DNA of 64,000 bases from Sphingomonas rhizophila (GTDB lineage: Bacteria > Pseudomonadota > Alphaproteobacteria > Sphingomonadales > Sphingomonadaceae), in assembly GCF_014396585.1 (NCBI RefSeq), contig NZ_CP060717.1:558001-622000 (forward strand), read 5' to 3'. The notes beneath the pieces are model-generated. The model was not told the origin of the DNA, ran no database searches, and saw nothing but the letters and a program-made list of their open reading frames with translations. A program made the position numbers and the translations under genes. Each line of letters starts with the position of its first letter. Position 1 is the stretch's first letter. Shown here one piece after another: positions 1 to 14,274 of the stretch.

Positions 1-1
1 T

Positions 2-169
2 CGTGCCAACAACGTCCGTGCCTACCTGGCCGGTCGCGGTGTTGCCGATGGAGCGATGACCACTTCGGCGTTCGGTGAGAGCAAGCCTCTCGTCGCCACC
101 GAAGACGGTGTTCGCGAGCCGCAGAACCGTCGCGTGGAAATCACCTTCGGCCCGGGTTCGGGTCAGTAA
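2..169 (+). CDS. OmpA-family protein, C-terminal end (partial)
   Basis: Only the last 55 codons lie in the window; the 5' part is cut by the left edge. The residues read as the end of an OmpA-like peptidoglycan-binding domain: an RANNVRAYL helix, then AFGESKPLVA and the closing NRRVEITFG strand, which is the usual end of the fold. Such proteins sit in the outer membrane or periplasm and tie the envelope to peptidoglycan. The short tail PGSGQ ends at a TAA and is followed 48 bases later by a strong intrinsic terminator. Whether the missing N-terminus is a beta-barrel or a lipoprotein cannot be seen. Confidence 0.75.
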   Translation, partial: RANNVRAYLAGRGVADGAMTTSAFGESKPLVATEDGVREPQNRRVEITFGPGSGQ

Positions 170-216
170 GGTGCATCGGGCGGTGCCAAGCGCCGCCTGA
201 TCGTCCAACGACAAGG

Positions 217-252
217 ACGGCCCGGGAGGAAACTTCCGGGCCGTTTCTTTTT
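217..252 (+). terminator. Rho-independent terminator after the OmpA-like gene
   Basis: A perfect 9-bp stem (ACGGCCCGG at 217-225 with CCGGGCCGT at 236-244) with a 10-base loop is followed by TTCTTTTT. It closes transcription of the OmpA-like gene before sodC. Confidence 0.85.
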
Positions 253-321
253 GTCCGCGGCGGACGATTGGCTTGAACCCGATGCGATGGGTGCGCGTTC
301 GACTGGGCGGAGGTCCCAATC

Positions 322-945
322 ATGATCCGAATATCAAAGCATTCCCTGGCGCTGTTGGCCGGTGCGGCGGCTCTGCTGGGCGCTTGCCAGCGCGAAGCGA
401 ACTCCGATGTCGATACCAACGTCAAAGAGACGACCGCCGTCGCGAACGACGCCGACGCGGATGGCCTGCCGACCACGCAATCGGCGAGCGTTCCCGTGAT
501 GGCCGGCGACGGCTCGCCGAAGGGGAATTTGACGGTGACCGAGGACGCCGGGGGAATTGTGGTAGCGCTGGCCGCGACGGGACTGCCCGAAGGCGTGCAT
601 GGCGTTCACCTGCACACGACCGGCCTTTGCGAAGGTCCGAAGTTCGAAAGCGCCGGAGGCCACTGGAATCCGTCCAGCAAGAAGCACGGCCGCGACAATC
701 CGGCCGGAGCGCACTTGGGCGACCTCGACAATCTGACCGTGGGCGCCGACGGCTCGGCGACGCTTCGCTTCACGGTGAACGGAGCCACGCTGGCGGCGGG
801 AACGACCTCACTGGCCGACGCCGACGGGACCGCGTTCGTGATCCACGCCAAGGCCGACGATTACAAGACCGATCCAAGCGGCGACAGCGGTGACCGGATC
901 GCGTGCGCGGTCATTGCGCCGGCCCAGGCACCGAAGAGCGCCTAG
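322..945 (+). CDS. sodC: Superoxide dismutase [Cu-Zn], lipoprotein
   Basis: A 207-residue periplasmic Cu/Zn superoxide dismutase that converts superoxide to oxygen and peroxide. The N-terminus is a lipoprotein signal with lipobox LGAC (Cys22), so the enzyme is probably anchored to a membrane. Copper/zinc ligand motifs are in place: GVHGVHLHTTGLC, then SAGGHWNPSSKKHG, GAHLGDLDNL, and the C-terminal DSGDRIACAVI that carries the second disulfide Cys. About 30 residues between the lipid anchor and the domain are a flexible acidic linker. A CGGAGG ribosome site lies 8 bases before the ATG. It converges on uvrA with only six bases between the two stop codons and no terminator in between. Confidence 0.95.
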   Translation: MIRISKHSLALLAGAAALLGACQREANSDVDTNVKETTAVANDADADGLPTTQSASVPVMAGDGSPKGNLTVTEDAGGIVVALAATGLPEGVHGVHLHTTGLCEGPKFESAGGHWNPSSKKHGRDNPAGAHLGDLDNLTVGADGSATLRFTVNGATLAAGTTSLADADGTAFVIHAKADDYKTDPSGDSGDRIACAVIAPAQAPKSA

Positions 946-951
946 CCCGGC

Positions 952-3885
<2,934 letters not shown>

Positions 3886-3897
3886 AGCCGGCTATTT

Positions 3898-3912
3898 GTT
3901 CCATATTTGTTC
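3898..3912 (-). promoter_or_regulatory. LexA (SOS) box in front of uvrA
   Basis: GTTC-CATATTT-GTTC is an exact match to the alphaproteobacterial LexA operator GTTC-N7-GTTC, a direct repeat unlike the enterobacterial palindrome. It sits 13 bases upstream of the uvrA start codon, where a bound repressor would block the promoter. Confidence 0.85.
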
Positions 3913-3977
3913 GCGCGCGGCAAGGGGGCCGCGGACAATGAACGTGAGGGCCCTAGATGGGTTTCCACCGCTGTGGA

Positions 3978-4516
3978 TCAACCGCGCCCCAGCCGATAGG
4001 TCTCGACCGTTTCGTAGAGCGCTCCGGATCGGGAAAGCGTACTTTCCATCAGCGTGAACGCCTCGACGCGTGACGGATCACCGGCAAGGCCGGCGTGCCG
4101 CTCCAACCAGTGATGGGGCGCAGCGGCGCCGCGGCGACCCCGGGCCAGGGTGATATGCGGCAGGTAGGCGCGACCCTCCGGCAAAAGTCCGACATTCGTG
4201 ATCGCCCTGTCGATCTTGGCGTGAAGCGTCGCCAGCGGCTCGCGCGGGCCGACGCGGGCAAACAAGGTCCCGCCACCCCGCTGGTCGAACCAACCGACTC
4301 CGGTGAGCGACAGCTCGACCGGCGGGGCATGGATCGAGGTGAGTGCCGCGGCGATGTCGTCCCCGACGCGGCCATTAACTTCACCGATGAAGCGTAGGGT
4401 GACGTGCAATTGTTCTTCATCCTGCCAGCGCCATCCGGGCAGTCCCTCGTCCATCACGTCGAGGCATAAGTCTTGGATCGCGGGGGCGGGCGGAGGGCGA
4501 CGAACAGGCGGTGCAT
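3978..4516 (-). pseudogene. thpR: RNA 2',3'-cyclic phosphodiesterase (2'-5' RNA ligase family), frameshifted near the start
   Basis: The body encodes a LigT/ThpR-family 2H phosphoesterase acting on 2',3'-cyclic phosphate or 2'-5' linked RNA ends. Both catalytic motifs are intact: HVTL (from LHVTLRFIG) and HITL (from LPHITLARG). The family's usual N-terminus MHRLFVALRPP is present but in another frame, starting at the ATG at 4516. It joins the body (PAIQDLCLDVMDEGL) only if one base is added in the G run at 4482-4486. Read as deposited, translation would have to start at the GTG at 4457 and lose about 20 residues, including the first beta strand. A homopolymer sequencing loss is more likely than a true pseudogene. 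Confidence 0.8.
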
Positions 4517-4638
4517 GATGAAAGGCTAACCAACGGATCGACGAACCGCGACCGGTTTTCCTTGAAGTGCCCCCCTAAAACACCGATATTGGCCGCATTA
4601 GGGGATGTGTCGTCGAGGCCCCCAGAAGAGGAGTTGGA

Positions 4639-5367
4639 ATGCAGAACCAGTTCGACCCGCGTATTCGGAGTGTGGATCCGGCGATTGCCGTCGGTGTCCC
4701 GCGCGCCGCTCGCGATGCCGGCCTTCGGTCCTACATGCTGAAAATTTACAATTACATGGCGTCGGGCGTGCTGCTGACCGGCATTGTCGCCTTGCTGTTT
4801 GCCGAGTCCGGCTATGCCGCACAGGTGATGCAGACGCCGCTGCGCTGGCTGATCATCCTGTCGCCGCTGGCGATCGTCTTCGCGATGAGCTTCGGCATCA
4901 ACCGGATGAAGGAATCGACGCTCCAGACGCTGTTCTGGTCGTTCGCGGTCCTGATGGGCCTGTCGATGTCGACGATCTTCCTGGTCTATACCAATACTTC
5001 GATCGCGCAGACCTTCTTCGCCGTGACCGCGTCGTTCCTGGGACTGAGCCTCTATGGCTACACCACCAAGCGCGACCTGTCGGGTTTCGGTACCTTCCTG
5101 ATCATGGGTGTCGTCGGCCTGCTGGTAGCGATGGTCATCAACCTGTTCCTGCAGTCGCCGGCCATGTCCTTTGCGATCAGCGCCATCGGCGTCCTGATCT
5201 TCGCGGGACTGACCGCCTATGACACGCAGAAGCTGAAGTCGATGTACGCTTATGTCGCGGGCACCGACATGATGGGCAAGACGGTCATTATGGGTGCGCT
5301 GACGCTGTATCTGGACTTTATCAACATGTTCCAGTTCCTGCTCAGCTTCATGGGCAACCGCGAATAG
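4639..5367 (+). CDS. Bax inhibitor-1/YccA family membrane protein
   Basis: A 242-residue integral membrane protein of the Bax inhibitor-1 (UPF0005/YccA) family, with about seven hydrophobic helices after a 30-residue cytosolic N-terminus. Family landmarks are seen: an early SYMLKIYNYMASGV helix, GLSLYGYTTKRDLS in the middle and the C-terminal GLTAYDTQKLK followed by ALTLYLDFINMF. Bacterial members are linked to pH-sensitive calcium leak and membrane proteostasis (the FtsH modulator YccA); which applies here is unknown. A GAGGAG ribosome site stands before the ATG. It is monocistronic, closed by a strong terminator. Confidence 0.95.
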   Translation: MQNQFDPRIRSVDPAIAVGVPRAARDAGLRSYMLKIYNYMASGVLLTGIVALLFAESGYAAQVMQTPLRWLIILSPLAIVFAMSFGINRMKESTLQTLFWSFAVLMGLSMSTIFLVYTNTSIAQTFFAVTASFLGLSLYGYTTKRDLSGFGTFLIMGVVGLLVAMVINLFLQSPAMSFAISAIGVLIFAGLTAYDTQKLKSMYAYVAGTDMMGKTVIMGALTLYLDFINMFQFLLSFMGNRE

Positions 5368-5393
5368 TTTTCGCGGATAGCGGACAAGGAGAG

Positions 5394-5424
5394 GGCCCGG
5401 CGGTCGATCCGCCGGGCCTTTTTT
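5394..5424 (+). terminator. Rho-independent terminator after the BI-1 gene
   Basis: A perfect 10-bp stem GGCCCGGCGG / CCGCCGGGCC with a 5-base loop is followed by six T. It separates the gene from the convergent dienelactone hydrolase, whose stop is at 5435. Confidence 0.92.
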
Positions 5425-5434
5425 GTCCGAAGCC

Positions 5435-6303
5435 TTAGTCCAGGTGCTTGTGGAAGAAGGCGACCGTCCGGTCCCACGCAAGGTCCGCGGCGACCTTGTT
5501 GTAACGTTCCTTCGACGTGTCGTTGTTGAAGGCGTGATCGACCCCCGGGTAGGTGTAGGCGGTGACGTCCTTCTTCGCCGCCTTCAGCGCCGCTGCCCAC
5601 GGCTCGCCGGTCTGCGCGACGCGTTTGTCGAGCCCGGCATAGTGGAGCATCAGCGGCGCCTTGACCTTCACGGCCTCGGCAGGGTCGGGGGCTGACCCAT
5701 AGTAACTGACGCCGGCATCAAGCCCTGAACCGGCCGACACGGCAAACCGGTTGACGAACGCACCACCCCAGCAGAAGCCGACGATCCCCAGCTTGCCGTT
5801 GACGTGGTCCTGCTTCTTCATCGACGCGCCGAGCTTCGAGGCGGCGGCGTTGGCGGCGGTGAGGTCGAGCTTGCCGATCATCTCGCGCGCCTGGTCCTCG
5901 TCGGGGGCGTTCCTCCCACCAGCGACAACATGTCGGGCGCGATGACGAAGAAGCCGGCCAGCGCCAGGCGCCGCGCGACATCCTCGGTATGGGCATTGAG
6001 GCCGCGATTTTCATGGATGACCATGACCGCGCCGACCTTCTTGGCGTTCTTCGGCGCGGCGACATAGCCCTTGAGCCCGCTGTCGCCGCCGACCGGGCCG
6101 CGGCCGGTGACGAGGCGGGCGTCGGCCGGATCGGTGATCGCTGCTGCCGCAGGGCTGGCCGAAATCGAGGCGATCAGCGCGGTCGCGGCGGCCGCGCTTC
6201 CCGCCAGCAGCGTCATCTGCTGCATGAAGACCCGCCGATCCATGCCGTCATGGGTGAAGCGGTCGTAGAGGTCGATGGCCTGCCGGCGTTGGTCGGGTGT
6301 CAC
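5435..6303 (-). pseudogene. Dienelactone hydrolase family protein, exported, frameshifted
   Basis: Together the two frames give a complete dienelactone-hydrolase-type alpha/beta hydrolase of about 289 residues. The N-terminal part carries a likely Tat signal (DRRVFMQQ, then an Ala-rich core) and the VMVIHENRGLN oxyanion region. The C-terminal part has the nucleophile motif GFCWGGAF (Cys in place of Ser, as in true dienelactone hydrolases) and the late VDHAFNND histidine. The frames join if one base is restored in the G run at 5903-5907, giving VGGTPPDEDQAREMIGK. The GTG start overlaps the GST stop (GTGA), so it is last in the M28-M1-GST operon. The substrate is unknown. Confidence 0.85.
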
Positions 6304-6935
6304 GCGTCCGCTCCCTGCTTGGCCTGCATCTCGGCGATCAGGCCGTTGTCGATTGCCTTCCCGCGCCCGTACGCCTCACGCGACGACAGTCGCTCGCCAT
6401 AGGCCTTGAAGCTATCGAGCGCGGGCAAGGTTCCGAATTGCGTGCCCCACATGATCGCGCTTCCTACATAGACGTCGGCAGCCGTGAACCGGTCGCCGGT
6501 CACGTAGCTGTGCCCGCGCAGGTGGTGGTCGATGGTGTCGACGGCCAGGTCGTAGCTGCCATAGCCGAACATGCGGCTGCGTTCTTCGCTTGGCTCCCAA
6601 CCGTTGGCCTTGTTGGTCACCGCTTGCTCCAGCGGGCCAGCGGCGAAGAACAGCCAGCGGTAATAGTCGGCGCGTTCGTCCGCCGTCGGCGCAAGCCCCG
6701 CCTGCGGGAAGGCCTCGGCAAGATAGGCGCAGATGGCGGCGCATTCCGTCACCACGCGGCCGTCATGGACGATGGCCGGGACCTTCTTCATCGGATTGAT
6801 GCGGGCGTAGTCGTCCGCCTTCATCGTCGAGGCATAGTCGAGGACGACGGTTTCGTACGGCTCTCCGACCTCCTCCAGCATCCAGCGGACGATCTGTCCG
6901 CGCGACATCGGGTTGGTGTAGAACGTCAGCGCCAT
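6300..6935 (-). CDS. Glutathione S-transferase family protein
   Basis: A 211-residue cytosolic GST. The N-terminal thioredoxin-like half shows TFYTNPMSRGQIVRW, MKKVPAIV (the cis-proline that holds glutathione) and VVTECAAICAYL; the C-terminal all-helical half has the HSYVTGDRFTAADVYVGS capping motif. The Ser in NPMSRG is the probable catalytic hydroxyl. The start was set at the ATG at 6935, where homology begins, not at an upstream ATG that would add an unrelated Arg-rich stretch. It lies 17 bases after the M1 peptidase stop and shares GTGA with the next gene, so it is co-transcribed. The substrate cannot be told. Confidence 0.93.
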   Translation of the reverse strand: MALTFYTNPMSRGQIVRWMLEEVGEPYETVVLDYASTMKADDYARINPMKKVPAIVHDGRVVTECAAICAYLAEAFPQAGLAPTADERADYYRWLFFAAGPLEQAVTNKANGWEPSEERSRMFGYGSYDLAVDTIDHHLRGHSYVTGDRFTAADVYVGSAIMWGTQFGTLPALDSFKAYGERLSSREAYGRGKAIDNGLIAEMQAKQGADA

Positions 6936-6952
6936 CGCCGGTTTCCTTTCGT

Positions 6953-8680
6953 TCAGCTGGTCTTGGCCTTCGCAGCATTCCAGTCGCGATAGGCGTCGAT
7001 CGCGTCGTTCTGGCGAAGAACGAAATCGTCGGGGTCGATCGTCACCAGGCTGTCCGCGGCCGGAAGCTGGACCGTCGCCCGGCCCCTGTCCATTGGTACC
7101 CGGACCCGCTTGCCATCGACCTCCAGGTCGAGCGGCATGGGGAAGGGGATGCCCTTGGGCGTCTGCCACTGCAGGTGGAGGACGTTGCCCTGCCGATGCT
7201 CGACCAGCTTCGGCAACCGCGCGTGGCGCAGGTAAGCGTTGAAGAACCACGTCAGGTTGCGCCCCGACTCCTGGTTGACCAGCGCGACATATTCGTTGGT
7301 CGACCCGAAGCGCGGCTGGAAGTTGCCGGGCGCGGGATCGGGCCGCCCGTAGACCAGCCGGCGGGTCGCCCGGAAGAACGGCTCGTCACCGGTCAGCCAG
7401 CGCAGCGTGCGCAGGATCCAGGCCCCCTTCGAATAGATGTCGTTGGCCGGGCCGGTCGCGGGGTCGTAGACCTCATGCTCAAGGCGGTGCTTGCCGCTGA
7501 CGATCGGGAACTTGTTCTGGATGCCCTGGCGGTTCTTGAACAGCCAGTTCTTGGCGGCGAGGTCGCCCACCATCGACTGGAGGTAGAGCGGCTGCATGTA
7601 GCTGCCGAACCCTTCGTGCAGCCACATGTCGTCCCAGTCGCGATTGGTCAGCTGGTTGCCGAACCATTCATGCGCGAATTCATGGTTGAACAGCCAGTCG
7701 TAGCCTTCAGGCGCCGGCTTGTAGGCATTGCCGTAGGCGTTGATCGTCTGATGCTCCATGCCGAGGTGCGGAGTTTCGACCACGCCCAGCTTTTCGTTGG
7801 CGAACGCGTATGGGCCGATCGCGCGCTCGAAGAAGTCGAGCGTGGGCGCGAATTCGGCGAACAGCTTCTTAGCCTTGTCGTCCTCGCCCGGCAGGTACCA
7901 ATAGTCGATCTCGACCATGTTGCCGAAGCGGCTGCGATGCTGCTGCGTCAATTGCTTGTACGGCCCGATGTTAAGGGAAATGGCGTAGTTGTTCGGCTTA
8001 ATCGTCCGCCAGTCGTAGGTGCGGCGGCCGTCGCTGTGCTCGCGGACCCCGACCAGCTTGCCGTTGGCGGGGGCGACGAGGCCCTTCGGCACCGTGATGT
8101 GCAGGTCGACCTGCCCGATCTCGACCAGGCTGTTGTCGAAGCACGGCCAGAACAGGTCGCATCCTTCGCCCTGGACTGCGGTCGCGATCCACGGCTGCCC
8201 GTCCTTCGTCCTGGACCAGACGAAGCCACCGTCCCACGGCGCCTTCTTGGCCACGTGCGGCTTGCCGGCATAATCGACCGTTAGCTGGAGCTTGTCACCG
8301 GCCTGCTTGGCCACCGGCAGGTCGACAGTGACGAGGCCGCCCGCGTTGCGCCATTCCCGCGATGACAGCGGCGCGCCGTCGACCGCGAGGGCGCGGATGG
8401 GCAAGTTCTCGTCTAGGTCGAACTGGATGCGCTGGATCGGCTGCTTGACGGCGAAGTTGAGCACGGCGTGGCCGTTGATCGACTTGCGATTGGGAAAGAC
8501 TTCGAACGACAGGTCGGCCTTGGTGAAGTCGACCGATTGCTGCTCGCGGGTCAGCGGCGCTCCGGTGCCTTCCGTCCGCTCGCTCAACCCGCCATGCTTG
8601 GCGCCGCGATCCTTGAGGGCATAAAGCCCGCCGCCGATCAGGACGACCGCCGCGACCGGCGCGATCCACGCCCGGCTCAT
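6953..8680 (-). CDS. M1 family metallopeptidase (aminopeptidase)
   Basis: A 575-residue zinc metallopeptidase of the M1 (aminopeptidase N / leukotriene A4 hydrolase) clan. The zinc site is complete: HEFAH at residues 333-337 with the third ligand in WLHEGF (E356). The N-terminal-amine binding motif appears as GMEHQTINAYG, in place of GAMEN. The first 20 residues are a membrane anchor or signal (SRAWIAPVAAVVLIGGGLY), so it acts in the periplasm. The start at 8680 overlaps the M28 peptidase stop (TGATG). Two secreted peptidases encoded together suggest stepwise degradation of external peptides. Confidence 0.95.
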   Translation of the reverse strand: MSRAWIAPVAAVVLIGGGLYALKDRGAKHGGLSERTEGTGAPLTREQQSVDFTKADLSFEVFPNRKSINGHAVLNFAVKQPIQRIQFDLDENLPIRALAVDGAPLSSREWRNAGGLVTVDLPVAKQAGDKLQLTVDYAGKPHVAKKAPWDGGFVWSRTKDGQPWIATAVQGEGCDLFWPCFDNSLVEIGQVDLHITVPKGLVAPANGKLVGVREHSDGRRTYDWRTIKPNNYAISLNIGPYKQLTQQHRSRFGNMVEIDYWYLPGEDDKAKKLFAEFAPTLDFFERAIGPYAFANEKLGVVETPHLGMEHQTINAYGNAYKPAPEGYDWLFNHEFAHEWFGNQLTNRDWDDMWLHEGFGSYMQPLYLQSMVGDLAAKNWLFKNRQGIQNKFPIVSGKHRLEHEVYDPATGPANDIYSKGAWILRTLRWLTGDEPFFRATRRLVYGRPDPAPGNFQPRFGSTNEYVALVNQESGRNLTWFFNAYLRHARLPKLVEHRQGNVLHLQWQTPKGIPFPMPLDLEVDGKRVRVPMDRGRATVQLPAADSLVTIDPDDFVLRQNDAIDAYRDWNAAKAKTS

Positions 8681-10355
8681 CAGCGGCGCTCCGACGCGGT
8701 GGCGTCGCGCGCGGCGCGAAATTCGGCGTCCGCGCTCCAGTTCGGCCACTGCCGACTGTTGGCGAGCGTCGACCCGACGCGGTAGAGCAATGTGCCGTCA
8801 GCGATCATTCCGTCGTACCTCCAGTCGGGGTTCCATTCGTCATCGGGCTGGTGGTAGCGATTTGCCTGATATTCCGCGCCCCATTTCTCGCCGGCGGCGA
8901 TGCCGCCTTCCAGCAGGTTTCGGCCGGACTTGAAGCTGATCGCCGGCACGCCCCGCTTGGCAAAGCTGAAATGGTCGGAACGATAGAAGCCGCCGGACTG
9001 AGGATAGGCGTCCGGTGTGAAGGTGCGGCCTTGCCCTGCTCCTTCCGCTACGAGCAGGTCGACCAGTTCAAGTTTGGTCAGGCCGGCCATCGAGAAATCG
9101 CGCGCGGCCCCCGCGATCCCCATCGAGTCGGTGTTGAGCACCGCGACCGTCTTCGACAGCGGGTAGAGCGGGTTCGAGGCGTAATATTCGGACCCGAGCA
9201 GCCCCTTTTCCTCTGCGCCCACCGCGAGGAATAGAACCGACCGTTGCGGCTTGGGTCCCTTGGCGAAGGCGCGCGCCATTTCGATCATCAGCGACACACC
9301 GGTGCTGTTGTCGACCGCGCCGTTGAAGATGCGGTCGCCGTTGGCATCGGGCTCCCCGATGCCGAGATGGTCGTAGTGCGCGGAATAGACGATATTCTCG
9401 TCCGGATGTGTCCGGCCGCGGACCCGCGCCGCGATGTTGTAGGTGCGGATCTGCTCTGACTTCGCCGTCAGCGACGCGCTCAGGCTGGATTTCAGCGCAA
9501 TCGGCTTGAAATCCTTCCGCCGCGCCGCCGCCTTGGCCTCGGCGAAGTTCAAGCCGCTGTCACGAAACAGATGCTCGGCGAGGCCCAGCTGGATCCAGCT
9601 TTCGAACGGCACATGGCTCTTGGCGGGTTCGGCGCGGACGATGTCGAACATCGTGTTGGTGTTGCTGTTCTTGACGGTCGCCCAGCCGTAGGATGCCGGT
9701 CCGGTTTCGTGGACGACCATCACCCCCGCCGCACCGCGGCGCGCCGCCTCCTCGTACTTGTAGGTCCAACGGCCGTAGTAGGTCATCGCCTTGCCGCCGA
9801 AGTCCCCGCCGGCACCGTCGGGCAGCGTGCCTTCGAAATCGGGATCGTTGACCAGGACGACCAAGATCTTGCCCTTGACGTCGACGCCCTTGAAATCGTC
9901 CCAGCCGCGCTCCGGCGCCGAAACGCCGTAACCGACGAACAGCAGCGGGCGGCGTCCAGCTTGACCGCGCTGGCACCATTCATCGGCGCCCGGACCGCGA
10001 TTTCCTCGCCCTGCGCCAGGCTGATCGGTCGGCCGGCCGCCAGCGAGATCGAGACCTTCGGCTGGCCGACGATGTCCGCTTTCAAAAGCGGCACGGCCTG
10101 GGTCCATTGGCGCCGGCCCTGGTCGAAGTCGCCGGCCGGCTCAAGCCCGGCCGCGCGAAGCTGGCCGACGATATAGTCGATCGCCTTCTTTTCGCCCGGG
10201 GTCGCGGGTCCGCGACCTTCGAAGGCGTCGCTCGACAGCGTCTTGATATGGCTTTCAAGCCGTTTGCCGTCGAAGCTCGGCGCGGCGGATTGGGCGGAAG
10301 CGATGCCGGCCGCGCCAACGAAAAGGGCGGCGATCAGCGGACGCAAAAGACGCAA
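8680..10355 (-). pseudogene. M28 family metallopeptidase, secreted, frameshifted
   Basis: A secreted di-zinc M28 aminopeptidase of about 558 residues, split over two frames. Frame one gives a signal peptide (RLLRPLIAALFVGAAGIASA) and the start of the fold (LSSDAFEGRGPATPGE). Frame two continues with PLLFVGYGVSAPERGWDDF, a PA-domain-like insert, and the zinc motifs SAHYDHLG, GAVDNSTGVS, VGAEEKGLLGS and YHQPDDEW. The frames meet at the G run 9947-9949 if one base is missing. The start chosen is the TTG at 10355, with GGAGAA six bases before it; no ATG exists before the signal peptide. It heads the M28-M1-GST-DLH operon, directly behind the clpA terminator. Confidence 0.87.
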
Positions 10356-10378
10356 GGCGGTTCTCCGAAAAGCAAACG

Positions 10379-10414
10379 AAAAAGGGCGGGACTCGCAAAC
10401 GCTGTCCCGCCCTT
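10379..10414 (-). terminator. Rho-independent terminator after clpA
   Basis: On the minus strand an 11-bp stem AAGGGCGGGAC / GTCCCGCCCTT with an 11-base loop runs into TTTTTCGTTTGCTTTT. It ends clpA transcription. The next gene's TTG start is only 23 bases beyond the T tract. Confidence 0.85.
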
Positions 10415-10449
10415 CCTCGATCGTCAAGCGCCTGTCGGCAGACGGCGGT

Positions 10450-12801
<2,352 letters not shown>

Positions 12802-12877
12802 TTAGGTCTCCTTGACCCTCAATGTCGTAGTGTCGGAAGCGCCGATCAAGGGCGCGGCGGCGCGAAAAGCTGGCGGT

Positions 12878-13075
12878 CTATCGCTTGAACAGGGCATCGG
12901 CGGCACTGCGATGCTGCTCGGTCGCCGCGATATGCGCTTCGACCCGGGCGATCTCACCCTTCAGGATCTCGATTCGTTCGTGGAGCTCGGCGATCGAAAT
13001 CGGACCGAGGTCCTGCTTGACCAGCAGGGTCAGCGGGTCGCTCGGGCGGCTGGAGAAAAAGTCGTCGTCGTCCAT
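12878..13075 (-). CDS. DUF1192 family protein
   Basis: A 65-residue acidic protein starting MDDDDFFSSRP, followed by DPLTLLVKQDLGPISIAEL and a short coiled coil (LHERIEILKGEIARVEAHI). This matches the small DUF1192 family found across Alphaproteobacteria; its function is unknown. It is divergent from the quinone reductase gene (72 bases between starts) and lies 76 bases upstream of clpA in the same direction, so it may be co-transcribed with it. Confidence 0.8.
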   Translation of the reverse strand: MDDDDFFSSRPSDPLTLLVKQDLGPISIAELHERIEILKGEIARVEAHIAATEQHRSAADALFKR

Positions 13076-13147
13076 CGCCCATGCAGCGTTGACCCTGCGC
13101 GTGGCCAAGTCAATAAGCTTGCCGCCGGTGGGGAGAGGGTGGCAGTC

Positions 13148-14146
13148 ATGAGTGTGGTGATCCCGGACGTCATGCGTGCGGTGGAGGTGGATCCCGCCAA
13201 TGGCGGCCAGTTGCGGCTGACGTCCCGGCCGACCCCGCGTCCCGGCCCCGACGAGGTGCTGATCAAGGTTGCGGCCGCCGGCGTGAACCGGCCCGACGTC
13301 CTGCAGCGCAAGGGGCTCTATCCGCCTCCGCCCGGCGCGAGTGACATCCCGGGCCTCGAGATCGCCGGCACCGTGGTGGCGGCCGGCGAAGGGGCGGCAG
13401 TCCTGCCCGGAGCGAAGGTCTGTGCACTGGTCGCGGGCGGCGGCTATGCCGATTATTGCTTGGCCCCGGTCGGAACCTGCCTGCCCGCACCCGAGGTGCT
13501 GCCGATCACCGAGGCGGCGGCGCTTCCCGAAACGCTGTTTACGGTATGGGTGAACCTGTTCGAACGTGGCTTCGCCGCCGACGGCGACACCGTGCTGGTC
13601 CATGGCGGGACCAGCGGGATTGGCACCATGGCGATCCGCCTCGGCACGCTGTTCGGCCTGGACGTCATCGTCACCTGCGGCAGCGAGGAAAAACGCCGCG
13701 CGGCGCTCGACCTGGGCGCGACCGAGGCGATCAATTACCGGACCACCGATTTCGTGGAGGTGGTGAAGCGAGTGACCGGGGGCCTCGGGGTATCGGTCGT
13801 GCTCGACATGGTCGGCGGTGATTACGTCGCCCGCAACCTTCAGTGCCTCGCCGATGATGGCCGCCACGTCTCCATCGCCTTCCAGCATGGAGCGAGGGCG
13901 GAAATCGACATCCCCGACATCATGCGCCGCCGCTTGACCCTCACCGGCTCGACGCTGCGCGCCCGCGACGTTTCGTTCAAAACGATGGTCGCGGACGAGA
14001 TCGCACGTACCGTCTGGCCCTACGTCGAGGGAAACCGGCTGCGCCCCGTCATGGACCAGACGTTTCCATTGGCGGATGCCGCGGCCGCCCATGCGCGAAT
14101 GGAGGCGGGCGACCATGTCGGCAAGATCGTGCTGGTCATGGACTGA
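13148..14146 (+). CDS. NAD(P)H-quinone oxidoreductase, zinc-independent MDR family
   Basis: A 332-residue medium-chain dehydrogenase/reductase of the PIG3/QorA type, expected to use NADPH for one-electron reduction of quinones. Seen: the N-terminal GroES-like domain (AAGVNRPDVLQRKGLYPPPPG, IPGLEIAGTVV), the Rossmann motif VLVHGGTSGIGTMAI, and the late GKIVLVMD end. No zinc-binding cysteine cluster is present. The reading frame is open further upstream, but homology and the GGAGAG site place the start at the ATG at 13148. Confidence 0.93.
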   Translation: MSVVIPDVMRAVEVDPANGGQLRLTSRPTPRPGPDEVLIKVAAAGVNRPDVLQRKGLYPPPPGASDIPGLEIAGTVVAAGEGAAVLPGAKVCALVAGGGYADYCLAPVGTCLPAPEVLPITEAAALPETLFTVWVNLFERGFAADGDTVLVHGGTSGIGTMAIRLGTLFGLDVIVTCGSEEKRRAALDLGATEAINYRTTDFVEVVKRVTGGLGVSVVLDMVGGDYVARNLQCLADDGRHVSIAFQHGARAEIDIPDIMRRRLTLTGSTLRARDVSFKTMVADEIARTVWPYVEGNRLRPVMDQTFPLADAAAAHARMEAGDHVGKIVLVMD

Positions 14147-14229
14147 TAATCCGTCCCGCCGCCCTGTCCGGCGGTAACGACTCAATCCTTGCCCTTGCTG
14201 CCTGTGGGGAGTAATCGCGCCTTAACGCT

Positions 14230-14264
14230 GGCCGCTCCGTGAAGGGGCGGCCACATCTGTTTTT
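14230..14264 (+). terminator. Hairpin with T tract between the quinone reductase gene and trcR
   Basis: A 9-bp stem GGCCGCTCC / GGGGCGGCC (one T-G wobble) with loop GTGAA is followed by ACATCTGTTTTT. It could end the quinone reductase transcript or act as an attenuator, since the trcR ribosome site (GGAG) begins four bases after the T tract. Confidence 0.5.
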
Positions 14265-14274
14265 GGAGACGACG

